Source: Tyto alba
Taxonomy: Eukaryota; Chordata; Aves; Strigiformes; Tytonidae
Length of the DNA stretch: 64,000 bases
NCBI RefSeq assembly: GCF_018691265.1
Contig: NW_024881322.1
Coordinates: 11,769,989 to 11,833,988 of the forward strand
Direction of reading: 5' to 3'
In this document: one piece after another, positions 1-11,500 of the stretch
Position numbering within the stretch: the first letter of the stretch is position 1
How the letters are laid out: every line of letters starts with the position of its first letter
Translations under genes and position numbers: made by a program
The notes under the pieces: model-generated
What the model was told of the DNA's origin: nothing
The model's database searches: none
Seen by the model: the letters and a program-made list of their open reading frames with translations, nothing else

Positions 1-368
1 ATAATAGCATGGTTTATATTTTCAGAAGAGCTTGAACTAAAACATCTTTATCGTGTGTTTTGATCTGTACACATAATTTTGTTGATTTATTTCATAGATT
101 ATTTTTTTCTCAATTTTTTTTTTTTTGTGGTTTTATGACAAGTTTGGAAGGCACTGCTATATATTGTGTTCTTGTAAGTCACAAATAGTATAATATGGAT
201 GTTTCTTGATAATTTTGCTTCAATGCAATAATGGAGTTGTAACACAAAAGATTTAGACCTCCTGACTTCATTAAATTTGTCAAGATTCATAAGATTAATC
301 TCAAAAAGGAATTGGAGAGACACAGTATTGTTTGGAATATCATGTATTTTATTATTTTTTCTATTTAG
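1..368 (+). other. CLASP2: CLASP2 intron, 3' part
   Basis: AT-rich intron sequence running into the window. It ends with a T-rich tract and TATTTAG before the exon at 369. A T-run lies at about 112-126. No other feature seen. Confidence 0.85.
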
Positions 369-386
369 GAACAGCCTCTGAAGATG
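369..386 (+). CDS. CLASP2: CLASP2 microexon (18 nt)
   Basis: An 18-nt exon bordered by a T-rich tract with AG and by the strong donor GTAAGA. With one base from the previous exon and two from the next it reads GTASEDG, as in the CLASP2 segment before GRVR. Entry and exit phases equal those of the next exon, so skipping would keep the frame. It lies in the Ser-rich region after TOG2. It is too short to show as an ordinary ORF, but the residue match is good. Confidence 0.85.
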
Positions 387-2336
387 GTAAGAAAATATTT
401 TGTTAGAAGAGCTAATATTTTCAGCTTCATATTTTCATTGATACAAATTAAGCTTTAAAAGTAGAACGGGGTTTTGGGGGGAGGTTTTGAGAATGGGACT
501 TTGTAGAGGTTCATAACTCCAGGTAGCTTATGCATCTAATACTTGGTTGTCATGTAGTATTTCTAAATTCTTTTGCTTTTATTTTAATTCTGAAGTACTC
601 ATCTGCAATAGAAGTGTCATTGCTTAACGTTTTTAGTGTGAGAATATAGGAGCTTTATAATTTTGCATTTGTTTTTTTAAAGTGAATCTTGTCACAGAGT
701 ATTTCATCAAATGTGTTCATGCTCTGGGAAGCAGGTGCTACTATTGCTCACCTCTTTGAGACTTGGGAATTAATTTTCAATACGCTATTAACATTTAAAT
801 GTGTCATTAGTGAATGGATATAGAGACTCCAAGTGAATTAACAATTATTTTGCCTCACAAATATAAACTGTTTTTCTACTGTGATAAAACTGAACCAGGT
901 TCCAAGCAATCATTTAGTATATCGAAATAGTGGCACTCTGTATTCCTAAGTTTTTGGGCCAAATACTGAACGCAGTTACATGCCTTGCAGTCTCACAGCA
1001 CTCAGCGGGAAAACATTGCCATTGCACGGGGATAACTAGTAGAGTTTGGACTAGTTAATCTAACCGCTCTTGCTAGCATATTGTTTTCTAATAGTTTAGT
1101 GAATAACCTCCTTTATCCTGATTCTCTTCTTATAGACTCACCTATGGCTATTCCCTGTACTTGGATGAATAATATTAACTTGGTTGGTCTCCAAATTCTG
1201 CTGTGGAAAGCCTAAAGAAGGCTAGAACTAAATAACAGTCTGTGTACCTAATTCTTCTGGGTCAAATATTGACTCTACATGTCTAGAAAATTTATGTTGT
1301 TTTTAAACGTGGATTGCTTGTTGAGCTAGATCCACCCTATGCAAGGTTTTTGGGTTTTGTTCTTGCAATTTCTAGGAATTATGGTTAGCATGATTTTGGG
1401 TTTTGTTTCATTTTTCTCTTGAGAGGTTGGTATAGGAAATGTACACAACTCTAATTTATTTTCTGAATAATCTTTCAGTTACCTATAATTCATCCAACCG
1501 GGGTCTTACTTTCTTTTGTAATTTCATTGTATACTCTGGATGTTATGAGGAACGTGGCTAATAGTGCAGAAAGGTCTAACCCAAAACCGAGAGGGTTTGG
1601 CATTATAGAGAGAAGTGAATCTTCCTGTTTTAGTTGTAGATACTCAGTTTAATCTGTCTCTTCGTCAGGTGTTCTATCTGTTGAGGAGAATAGTGTTTCC
1701 TTATATCACATAATCACTGAGAAGTCCTTAAGTGTACTCGGTCTTTGCAAAATGCTGTAAAAGGCTTGGGAAATCCTGTAAAAGTTCATATACCTGTGGC
1801 CAGGTATCAGCCAATCTTCAGTAATAGGAAAGCTACTGTTTAGATTTCTAAGAGGAGTGAAGTTAGGAAGAAGCTTCAGAACCCTCTTCTAAAAAGGGTC
1901 AACAATACCTCTGTAGTTTAACGACAGCAAAAGCAGCGTTACAACCACAAGTAACCATGAGAAGACTGTACCTGATACAGCAACATTAACATATGCATTA
2001 CCTATTATATTGAACAAACTTCCCTTTTTTTAATGCGATCAACCTATTTATGTAGGAAGCAAGAACAAGCGAGCTAGTTCATGGTGCTTAAATGACAATG
2101 TGTGAATTGGTTACTGTTACATAGCATCAGAGGAGAAGTATTTTGATTCCTCAATTATTAAGTCCATCAAGGTGTTCAAATTTCTACTAATTATCCCAAG
2201 TGAATTTTCACCAATTGAGTTATGTTATGCTTCAGTTTTATCTACAGAAACTTAAGAAAGTATTAGTAAATGCTACTGATGCTTTGCTTCCTACATTACT
2301 GTGAAAAACTGATTTAATGCCACTTTTCTTTTATAG
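387..2336 (+). other. CLASP2: CLASP2 intron
   Basis: About 1.95 kb of AT-rich intron between phase-matched exons. No repeat family, RNA gene or credible ORF recognised on either strand. Confidence 0.85.
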
Positions 2337-2438
2337 GTCGTGTACGAACAAAGCTTTCAACGCCTTCTGTTGGTATTGGAAATTCTAAAACAGATTCCAG
2401 AGGACGGAGTAGAACCAAAGTGGTGTCACAGTCTCAGC
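2337..2438 (+). CDS. CLASP2: CLASP2 exon, Ser/Arg-rich region (GRVRTKLS...)
   Basis: A 102-nt exon, AG at 2335 and GTATGT at 2439. It encodes GRVRTKLSTPSVGIGNSK and then TDSRGRSRTKVVSQSQ, matching the basic Ser/Arg-rich stretch of CLASP2 between TOG2 and the SxIP motifs. This region contributes to microtubule lattice binding in the family. It enters after codon base 1 and leaves after codon base 1. The final C pairs either with a cassette exon (giving R) or with the exon at 7345 (giving P, the standard QPGSRSGS junction). Confidence 0.95.
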
Positions 2439-2573
2439 GTATGTATTTTCTGTTTGTCAGTTATACCTGATAAAAAGGCCAAATGCTTAAGCATATATTC
2501 ATTGACCAATGGCTACAGTCAACGTTAATTTAAAAAAAAAAGCTGCATACTGAGTTGTTGTTCTGTGCCTTAG

Positions 2574-2600
2574 GTTCATCATCGCCAGACAAAAATGAAG
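2574..2600 (+). CDS. CLASP2: CLASP2 candidate cassette microexon A (27 nt)
   Basis: A 27-nt segment between CCTTAG and GTATTT in the correct phase. Spliced after 2438 it adds RSSSPDKNE, followed by an alanine or glycine codon completed by the next exon. It is frame-preserving and rich in Ser/Pro/charged residues like its surroundings. A perfect TGCATG lies at 2634-2639, 34 nt downstream of the donor, the usual position for RBFOX-enhanced exons. The intron before it is only 135 nt. I do not firmly remember this peptide in a known isoform, so transcript evidence is missing. Confidence 0.6.
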
Positions 2601-5600
2601 GTATTTTTTTCAGTGTTTTGGGTCATTGGTATTTGCATGCTTTTCTGATTCATGTTGTTTTTCTCTGGACAAAACACTAGGTTAGGTCTTAGCTTGCCAA
2701 TTAAATTAGATAATGTAACAGGAAATGCAATCTACCCTTAAATTCTGTCTTCGATTATAACTTCTCAACATTCTTTTCCCCCCCTTTCTGACTTCCCCAA
2801 CACCAAACACCAGTAAGCTTCTGTGTCATTTATGTATGACACATGGACAAATATTAGACAAGAATGGGTAGGCTGAATGATATCTTCAGTGTTCCCTGCA
2901 AAACCTTATTTTTCTTTTTCAAAAAGTTTTTATTTTTCAGCCTTAAATACTTATTTCCATTTTAAGCTAGGCACTACTCTAGTTATTGGATATGTACTTC
3001 TTTTTTTTTTTTTGTATTACAGCTGTTACCTTTACTTAACTCTTCTTTGGAGTGAAAATGCTAAACCCTAACTTGATGATCAGTTACTTAACCCTCTGAT
3101 TCAATGTAAGCTAAAAGAAGCAACTTACTGTATGTCAGCTAATCCGCAGTAATTTCCTATGTGTGTTTAGAAACCAAAGCAAATGCAAAATCTCCAATCT
3201 AGCTGAGCACTCTGTCATTAATTAAAAGACCCATTTACCTCACATTCTTTGGCACTGGCTGACCTACAGCAATTTGTTCACACATCTGATGTCCTACTGG
3301 CATTTGACTAAGCTCTGTAGTGCTTTCAGATTCTCCTCTTTGTCTAATTAAGTGAAATGGAATGAAATTAATCAAAGGAAGACAAATTGACAATAAAATT
3401 AAAATAAACTAACCAGTCCTAAGGTTTGTCAGGTCTAATGTTATAAACCCAGTAAATTATACAGCTTTTAAATTATACATTACAGTTATTTTGTTAGCAG
3501 TAACCATATCCATTTTCTTTTAATAAAATCCCTTAATTCTGTGTTTAATGGCAGAAACATTTATCTTCACAGCAGTGACAGCATCATAAATAGAATTACT
3601 TTGGAGGTTAAGAAAGCAGCTAAGAGTTTCTTAGTTCCCCCTCTCCCCCCCGTTAGAGTACTTCCCATTCAGTTTTGCATTACTTCATTTTTCAACAGAT
3701 ATAGTTGGATCAAACCTGATCCAACGCTTGTAGGTTTTGTAAAATAAAGCTTTCAAAAAATCTGAACAAGTAAATATAAAATAATAAAATCCAATAACAT
3801 AAGTTCTCTTAAAGTCAGTTTTTACTTTGACATTCTCTAATCCCACCAGAGTTTGTGGGATGAGAATTTGGAAATGAAGTCTAGTTATTTGCTATGACAA
3901 AGCCTGTGCAAATCTTGTTTTACATTTGCAGTGTTAAGATAACTATATCATAATCAAAGAATATTTGGATTAATAATTTAAAGGGGAGGGGAGGTAACAG
4001 TCCTATCAGATCACTTTTTCCCTTGATGAAAAGCTGTAAGCAGTATCTGTAACACTCTTTTCATTAGTATTAGGAAAGTTCTGAAATAAGCTTTTTGAAA
4101 ATACCTTCGTATTTTGAATAGATCTGGAAAATTCTTAAGAAGTTAAAAGTGTTTGATAAACTGTTTGGGGGAGGGCTTAAATTTAGGTAGCAATACAAGA
4201 CTTCTGTGATGATCATTGTCATATAGTATTAATTAAACTGACTGCATATTCAGGGAAACAAACTGAAGCCTTTTCAGTTTCTTTTTACTAATAATGACAG
4301 TTTTTTTTTCCAAGAGAATTAATTTTTGCACAGTGTTAATGTGTAAAGAGATAAGTTGAATTTATATTAAAATAACTAGATTTGTCTACATGTGAAGAAG
4401 TGTGAAAATTAAATGCGTGAATGCATCTTTACAGCCTTTTATTACCACTTCTGTTATAACCTGTCAGTGGGGGAGAACAAGAATTCTGAGATGTTTTAAG
4501 GAAGATAAACAGGACAAATACAAATGGACAGGCAAAGGAGAATTGTCAGACACTGTATGACAGCTATTTGGGTGATGCTTCTTTATGTGACTGAAAATTT
4601 TCACATCATTGTAGGGAGCAAGATGCTTAATGTTTCCATACAGGGGGATTGTTTTAGTTCCCCAGCTTATAGTGTTCATATTAGAGTTAAGCTGTTATTT
4701 TTTTAAAAACCACTGTAACACAGATGCTTTTGTAAATTTAGGGTTACAGCTATTTAGCACTTTTGTTCAAAGATCATTTGGTGAAAGACTTGCAAATTTG
4801 AATGCTTTTACAAAAGATACTTTTTTAGGGTTTTAGAAGCCCTTTACTCTTCCTCTTCTATTTTTAAATTGTAACATAAAATAAAAGCATATACAATCTA
4901 TAGCTCATTATTTTATTCTTATCTATGGAAAAAAATTGCCGTTTTTTTCCTCTCTGTTCCTGTTTTGTTGTCAGGTAATTCAGCAAGGTGTGCTAAAATT
5001 ACATTACAATCTTCATTCGGAGAAAAAGAATTAAATTTCTGAACGGAGGCAAATTCTTACTTTTATACTTCAGATTAATTTTAAAGAGGAAAACCTGAAA
5101 TTCTATGCAAGTCTTTTCAGTTGTGCCATTGTGAGTTTTTTTTTTTGTCATCCACTGCACCTGCAGCTCAGTTCCTTTACTGTCTGTCTGAAAAAAAATA
5201 ATGTTTTGGCCTTGTGTGTAATTTTTGTTCAGCTGTTGAACTTCTTGAACCTTTTTGGTAATGTAATATTCTTTTAAAGTAATATGAAGGCGACAGTTTC
5301 ATGTTTAATTGAAATTTAATTCTTCAGTGTTATCCAGTTGTTCATTAGAGAGCTGAAGAATTGTAACTTGCTTGTGCAGCTTTGCTTCATCTGCTTTGTA
5401 TATTTAGCATCTGAGTTTAGTGCTTCAACTGTGGAAGCTACTTAAAAGCACTGCTTTAGCATAACCCCCTTGTGGCTTTTTTTCCTGTGTGAAATGACTA
5501 AAGCTTTCTTATTTCCATTTGCCATCCATTTTTTAATCTGCTCTGCTCCCTCCCTCTTCATGGATTATAAACCCCTACCCTAATCCTGCCTTTACACTTG

Positions 5601-5605
5601 TTCAG
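2601..5605 (+). other. CLASP2: CLASP2 intron between candidate cassette exons
   Basis: About 3 kb of AT-rich intron. It carries T-runs (about 3000-3013) and an interrupted pyrimidine stretch near 3641-3651. Its last 130 bases become pyrimidine-rich (CTGCTCTGCTCCCTCCCTC at 5537-5555), consistent with PTB-type regulation of the next small exon. No gene or repeat family recognised. Confidence 0.8.
2634..2639 (+). promoter_or_regulatory. TGCATG, candidate RBFOX splicing enhancer
   Basis: Perfect (U)GCAUG hexamer 34 nt after the donor of the 27-nt candidate exon 2574-2600. RBFOX proteins bound just downstream of an exon usually promote inclusion in neurons and muscle. A chance occurrence is possible because the site is only six bases long. 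Confidence 0.5.
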
Positions 5606-5632
5606 GATCACAGTCTGCTAACCCCATTGGTG
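5606..5632 (+). CDS. CLASP2: CLASP2 candidate cassette microexon B (27 nt)
   Basis: A 27-nt segment with pyrimidine-rich acceptor (TTTACACTTGTTCAG) and strong donor GTAAGA. Phase fits the exons at 2337 and 7345. Inserted alone it gives RSQSANPIG and then A from the joined codon, just before GSRSGSPGR. Same length and phase as candidate A, so the two could be alternative or additive. No stop arises in either combination. Support is sequence-only; I cannot confirm the isoform. Confidence 0.6.
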
Positions 5633-7344
5633 GTAAGAGTCTACAGAATTTGTGTATACATCATTGTTTGATCACCTGTTTGACATCTCTCATGTAAGGA
5701 CCCTATTCAGCAGAAATTGTGGCTCACTTTTTTCCATATGCTGCACTAACCTAATTGGATGTAATCCTTATTTGGAAGGCTGTAGAGGGTTTGTGTCATT
5801 TTGGAATACTATTTTACTAGTACTCCTTTCATCTCATTCAGTTTGCTTAGATCTACTACTGGTGATAGTTCTGACAACAGTATGCTGGTGCTGTTACTAG
5901 CACAGTATTTTCAGGATATTAAGTTTCATTTAGTTCATTTACGCTGTATTGGTACACTTTGCCAGTCAGACAGTAGAAAGATAAATGAAGTATTAGAATG
6001 AGAGGTTGCATTTCTTCTGTGAATTCTGAGAAAAGTAAGGTTTTCGGGTTTCTGACCTATTGAAGACAGTCTTCTAAAAGTCTCTGGCATAGTGAAAACC
6101 TTTACAGTACTTTCATTGTTTTAAAGAGATACAAAATACTGGTGGCTAGGAAGAAGGCACAGTAATATCAGGTCTAAGCTGAAATGCCCTAATGTGAAGA
6201 AACTGCCAAACCCTCAATTTTTGCAAACCATAGCAATTTTACATAATTTATATATTTTGTTTTGGTTTTTTTTTGTTTGTTTTTGTTTGGTTTTTTTTTT
6301 GTAATAGAAGCTATGATTGTTTTTTTTCCAGGCTGTGTAATACTTTATTTATAATTTCTGCTGAATAGGTTCAGTTTGGAAAATGGATTTTTCTAAATAG
6401 TCATTTCAAGTTTGAATTCAAACAATGAATCTGAAAGTATATGCATGGTACATTGTTTTAGTTTTCTCCCTTCCACCCAGCATATATTTTATTTTGTTTG
6501 AGATTTGGTTTCTTTTCCCATATAGTCAAGCTTTAATCAACTTGTGTCTCTTAAATGTGCCTCATAAGAAGTAACTCATGAAACTCACTTGAGATGTTGC
6601 ATGTTAAGTCTGTAGATCTGATAGTATAGTTGTGGTCGTACAGTTACCTGATTATTTTTAAAAGATTCATGAAAGGTTCGTATCTGTATGTAATTAACCT
6701 TTGGTTAAAATTATGTTTTGCTTTTTATTTGGTCAGACTCCTTGAATTCTGCAGCTGGAAACTATTTATATCAACTGGTGGTATAAATTGGTTATAACAA
6801 GAGAAGAACGGATTCTTTATTAGGGCTTAGAACTTAAATTTTCTCTAACTGAAATGTCAAAATTAGGGATCAGTGACTAGTTTCTGACAGTGAGTACAGT
6901 GTGTTGAAATTAACATTTATAGCACTTTGAAATATACAGTTTTGACTAATAAAAATATAAGATGCTTAAATATGTCTTGAACAATTTTTTTAGCTTGTTT
7001 ATGTACTTTCTATATTTTAGCTTAAATAATGAACACACCAATGTTCATGTTAGGGACACCAGAACTGCTGATGAAGACTAGAAATATTATCTATGCTTTC
7101 CTGAGCATCTCTAGTGCTAAATACCATGGCAAATGCTTCCTTGCGTTGATAATTTATCTCTCTTTTATGTAGTGCTATAAGAACTTGGACCAGGATTTTT
7201 CTATTTCACATTTTTACCTTGTAAGGTTTTCCAGAACATTTCAATCTACCACCACTTCCCTACTAACTTAAAGCATTTTTTTCTTTCTAACCATGGTTGT
7301 TTATCTTCTACGCTGTTACTTATATTTATTCACTTTGCCTTCAG
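5633..7344 (+). other. CLASP2: CLASP2 intron
   Basis: About 1.7 kb AT-rich. A T/G-rich low-complexity patch (TTTTG repeats) lies near 6258-6301. It ends with a pyrimidine tract (CACTTTGCCTTCAG) before 7345. No gene seen. Confidence 0.85.
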
Positions 7345-7515
7345 CTGGCAGTAGATCTGGTTCTCCTGGAAGAGTTTTGACAACAACTACACTTTCCACT
7401 GTGAACACGGGAGTTCAAAGAGTGTTAGTGAATCCTGCAACTGCACAAAAACGAAGCAAAATCCCACGAAGTCAGGGATGCAGTAGAGAAGCCAGTCCTT
7501 CTCGATTGTCAGTAG
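7345..7515 (+). CDS. CLASP2: CLASP2 exon with first SxIP motif
   Basis: A 171-nt exon encoding (P)GSRSGSPGRVLTTTTLS, then TVNTGVQRVLVNPATAQKR, then [24 protein letters not shown] at 7455-7466 is the first EB1-binding SxIP motif of CLASP2, in a basic Ser-rich setting. The flanking SREASPSR residues belong to the region phosphorylated by GSK3 and CDK in mammals, which lowers EB1 and microtubule binding (family knowledge). Donor GTAAGA at 7516. Exon length is a multiple of three. Confidence 0.97.
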
Positions 7516-8453
7516 GTAAGAATCACTGAGTAACTCTAGGTTTCTTTGTAGCCCTTCTTACTTTAAGTGCTGGATATCTACAGCTTGCATTTAGTTATAG
7601 GTGGATGATAAAATTAGAATACATCTCAATAAAAATCTAAAATGTTCCTGTTTTCTGAGGCTAGTCTCTGATACACAAGACAGTTTTAAACTTAAGCTGG
7701 AACTTTAATTTTTTGCTGTCAGAACACAGTAGTACCTTCCCTCACCTCTCTGTCTTCCTTCTTTCACTTTTCTTCACTTCGTATCCCCACTCCCAAATTA
7801 CCCACATCCATTGAATGAAAGTGTGATACTATTTTGAAAAGATAATTTTCTTCATTACTTTTGTCTCTTTTGTGTATGTGTGTGTTCATGTGTATGCTTC
7901 TGTGATACAAAAATGTATGTTGTACTTCCTAAACCTCATGGTATAACCTGATTCCACTTTATTGCAAACAATATTATTGAAAAATACCAGTTTATTTTAA
8001 TGGCATTGCTGCTGTTATTTGTTTTGTATTTTGATTTTTACATTGGGTATATTAGCTTTATATTTTTCTTCAGAGTTGTGGGGTTTTTTTCATTTGTTAC
8101 TGTTGATTACTTTGATCTTGAGCACAAATCGGTACTCTTCATATTTTTCACTTCATGTTTTCTCTTCATCCTTTTCGAGAGGTTTTTCAACCATTCTGTA
8201 AGAGTTAGTAAATCCCCGTTTTTAGCTATGCGAAGAAATAATTTTACTGAACTGGCTACACTTCGTGTACTCCAGCACAATCAAGAAAGTGTGTGGAAGG
8301 AGTTATGACGTAGAATACGCCATAATCGTCAGTGTCTTTTCTTAGAGATACGTCTTTGATCTTGCTGCAAAACAGAATTGCATTAAAACTGCAACTTTTC
8401 TTATGTCTTCTCCCTTCTGTGCTGCTGTTTGTCTGTACCCTGAATCATACTAG
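7516..8453 (+). other. CLASP2: CLASP2 intron
   Basis: About 0.94 kb AT-rich. An irregular TG-rich patch lies near 7872-7900. A 102-codon open stretch at 8000-8308 is hydrophobic, low-complexity and lacks splice context, so it is not called a gene. Confidence 0.85.
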
Positions 8454-8561
8454 CACGAGGCAGCCGCATTCCTCGGCCTAGTGTGAGTCAGGGCTGCAGT
8501 CGGGAGGCCAGCCGTGAAAGTAGCAGGGACACGAGCCCTGTCCGCTCGTTTCCACCCCTTG
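8454..8561 (+). CDS. CLASP2: CLASP2 exon with second SxIP motif
   Basis: A 108-nt exon reading (A)[19 protein letters not shown], then [20 protein letters not shown] at 8462-8473 is the second SxIP motif. The [16 protein letters not shown] stretch is the known phospho-regulated repeat. The bird sequence has ARGSRIP where I recall ARSSRIP in mammals, and SFPPL for SFQPL. Acceptor ATACTAG, donor GTAAGT. It is locally GC-rich compared with its introns, as expected of a real exon. Confidence 0.97.
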
Positions 8562-11500
8562 GTAAGTACTCAGAGCCCCTTGTTGTGCATGGCTGTCTTT
8601 GCCCTTCATTATTTGCACCTAACGAATCCATGCCTCCTTCATTTAGCTTGTAGCCGGCCACCATTATTTTCCCTTCCTTTGGCTCGCTCACCACTTACCT
8701 CGATGCAGAATTGTCCAATGTGTGAATGGGTTGCACACTTGAAAAATAAATGCTGTGTTAGTCTTACCCTAAATACCAAGTCTGGAAAGGTGTGTCATAC
8801 GCGGTATCTTGATACTTTTTTTTTGAAAGGGCAATTCTGCTTTTGGGAAGTTTTTTGATATCATGTGTTTCTCCTTTTTATTAGAGCAGTCATTGCTTGA
8901 GGGCAGTTAGATAATCCATTTCTCCCTGACCAGCTGGAGCAAAGAATGCAGTGTGGCTGTCACCCTCTGCCTTTCCCTGCATCAACAGCTAGGGTCTGCT
9001 GTCATTCAAAATTGCTCCCTAGTTAATGAATCATTTTGGTGTATAAGAAGAACATCTGTTCCATTTTATGTCTCCTTAGCTATATTGTCATCACTGTATT
9101 ATGTGAAAAAATAATAAAAATTTAAACTTTTTGCTATGAAAGCAAGTAAGTATGATGGTGCAGATATGGGACCAATCTGCTGAAGCAGAACCGTATGCTG
9201 AGGCTGTTCTCCATTTTCTAAAAATGAAGAGGGCAAGTAGTGAAGTCCTTATGCAAATAGATGAATAAAGTACATCTCTGAAGTTTATTTTTAATCTGTA
9301 CGGAACAAGTGATAAATAATTAAAATAGCAGCTGTTGCTACATCAGGAAGAAGAGGAATTGAAAACTTTCAGCATTCACACATGCATAGCTATGTTCAGT
9401 CCTCATTTCTAGAGCTGCTAGAAGCAAAAGTTTTGTTTTCACTTGGTGTTTCAGCTTATTGGCCTGACACTTAAAAGATTTTGCAAGATTGTCAAGCTGT
9501 TTGCTTCTGAAATGTCAATAAGGCATAGGAACATTAGCTTCAGTTACTTCATGTTGTTGGTTAAGGATTGGAGAAGCTTCCCATCTCCGTATATCCTTGT
9601 CAAGGTTACTAAGAAATTGCTAGTAAATGTTGATAAAAATCTTTTTCCATATTGTGCTTTTTGGGGTTGTTTTTTTTTTACTGTTTGGTAGTACAGAGCT
9701 GCCTCTGTAGGCTTGTATCTGAAAATGATCTTTTTTGGTGTTACCTTCGTCTGAGTTAGCCTTCAGTATGTATCCCTCTTCTTTTCTTTGTTCAAGTGTA
9801 GCTTACAGCTAAGGACTTAGTAATACTAGCTGTTAAACATCGTCTGAAGATAGTAAATCTCTGTTTTCTGTCTCAAATTGAGGTACCCGACTGTACTCCG
9901 AACTAGCACTGGAAGTTTGTTGTGGTCTCTTAAGGCAGTATGCATCCCGTTATTGGGAAAGTACAGATTAATTGAATGAAAGCTATTTTGATAACTTGCA
10001 CCCAGCAAGATCATGGAGCAGATCCTTCTGGAAAATATTTTAAGCCACATGGAAAATAAGGAGGTGATTGGTGGCAGGCAGCATGGCTACACTAAGGGCA
10101 AAGCATGCCTGACAAATTTGTTGGCCCTCTACAATGGGGTTATAGTGCTGGTGGATAGGGGGAGAGCAACTGTTGTCACCTACCTGGATTTGTGCAAAGC
10201 TTTTGACACTGTCCTGCACGACATCCTTGTCTCTAAATTGGAGAGACAGGGGTTTGATGGGTGGCCCAGTCAGGGGATGAGCAATTGGCTGGGTAACTGC
10301 ACTCACAGAATTGCCGCCAGCAGCTCAGTGTCCGGGTGGAGAGCAGTGACGGGCAGCGTTCCTCAGGGGTCGGTGTTGGGACCGGCGCTGTTTAACATCG
10401 TTGTTGGTGACGTGGACAGTGGGATCGAGGGCACCGAGCTGTGTGGTGGGGGGACACACTGGAGGGCAGGGGTAGCATCCAGAGGGACCTGGGCAGGCTG
10501 GAGAGTGGGGGCTGTGTGAACCTCGTGGAGTTGAGCAAGGCCAAGTGCAAGGTCCTGCCCATGGGTTGGGGCAATCCCAAGCACAAATCCAGGCTGGGCG
10601 AGGGGTGGGCTGAGAGCAGCCCCGAGAAGAAGGACTTGGGGGTATTGGTGGGTGGAAAGTGCCTGTGAGCCTGCAACGTGCACTCACAGCCCAGAACCCA
10701 CCCGTGCCCTGGGCTGCAGCCAGAGCAGGGGGGGCAGCAGGGCCAGGGAGGGGATTCTCCCCCTCTGCTCCGCTCTGGGGAGACCCCCCTGCAGTGCTGG
10801 GGCCAGCTCGGGGGCCCCCAACAGCAGAAGGACCCGGAGCTGCTCGAGCGGGGCCAGAGGAGGCCACGGAGATGCTGGGGGGGCTGGAGCAGCTCCCCTG
10901 GGGGGCCGGGCTGAGAGAGTTGGGGGGGTTCAGCCTGGAGAAGAGAAGGCTCCGGGGAGCCCTTCGAGCGGCCTCCCAGGGCTTAAAGGGGGGACAGGAG
11001 AGGTGGGGAGGGACTCTGGGTCAGGGGGTGGGGGGATAGAACAAGAGGTGACATTTTAAACTGAAAGATGGTAGATTTAGATGAGATGTAAGGCAGAAAT
11101 TCTTCCCTGTGCGGGGGGTGAGGCGCTGGCCCAGGGTGCCCAGAGCAGCTGTGGCTGCCCCCTCCCTGGAAGGGTTCAAGGCCAGGTTGGACGGGGCTGG
11201 GAGCCCCCTGGGCTGGGGGAAGGGGGCCCTGCCCAGGGCAGGGGGGGGCACTGGGGGGGCTTTAAGGTCCCTCCCAACCCAAACTGTTCTATGATTCTGT
11301 GACATTTTATTTGAATGGTTTTGAATGTCAGTCAGTGTTTTGTTGGACCAGTTTTGTCTTATAGGATGGTATTAAATTCTATAAAAAATACTAAATTTAA
11401 TATTTTTAAGGGTGGAAGTGGAAGAGGAAATAAGGCAACTTCAGCTCTGTGTTTGTAGCTAGAGACAGTTTTACATACAGTTGGAGGGAGGAATGTAATA

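Noticed and set aside
8000..8308. 102-codon frame rich in Phe/Leu
   Set aside because: T-rich intron translated into hydrophobic residues; no signal, splice or homology support.
10325..10867. 180-codon antisense frame inside the CR1 copy
   Set aside because: Antisense of GC-rich CR1 sequence; Pro/Ala/Gly-rich, no domain.
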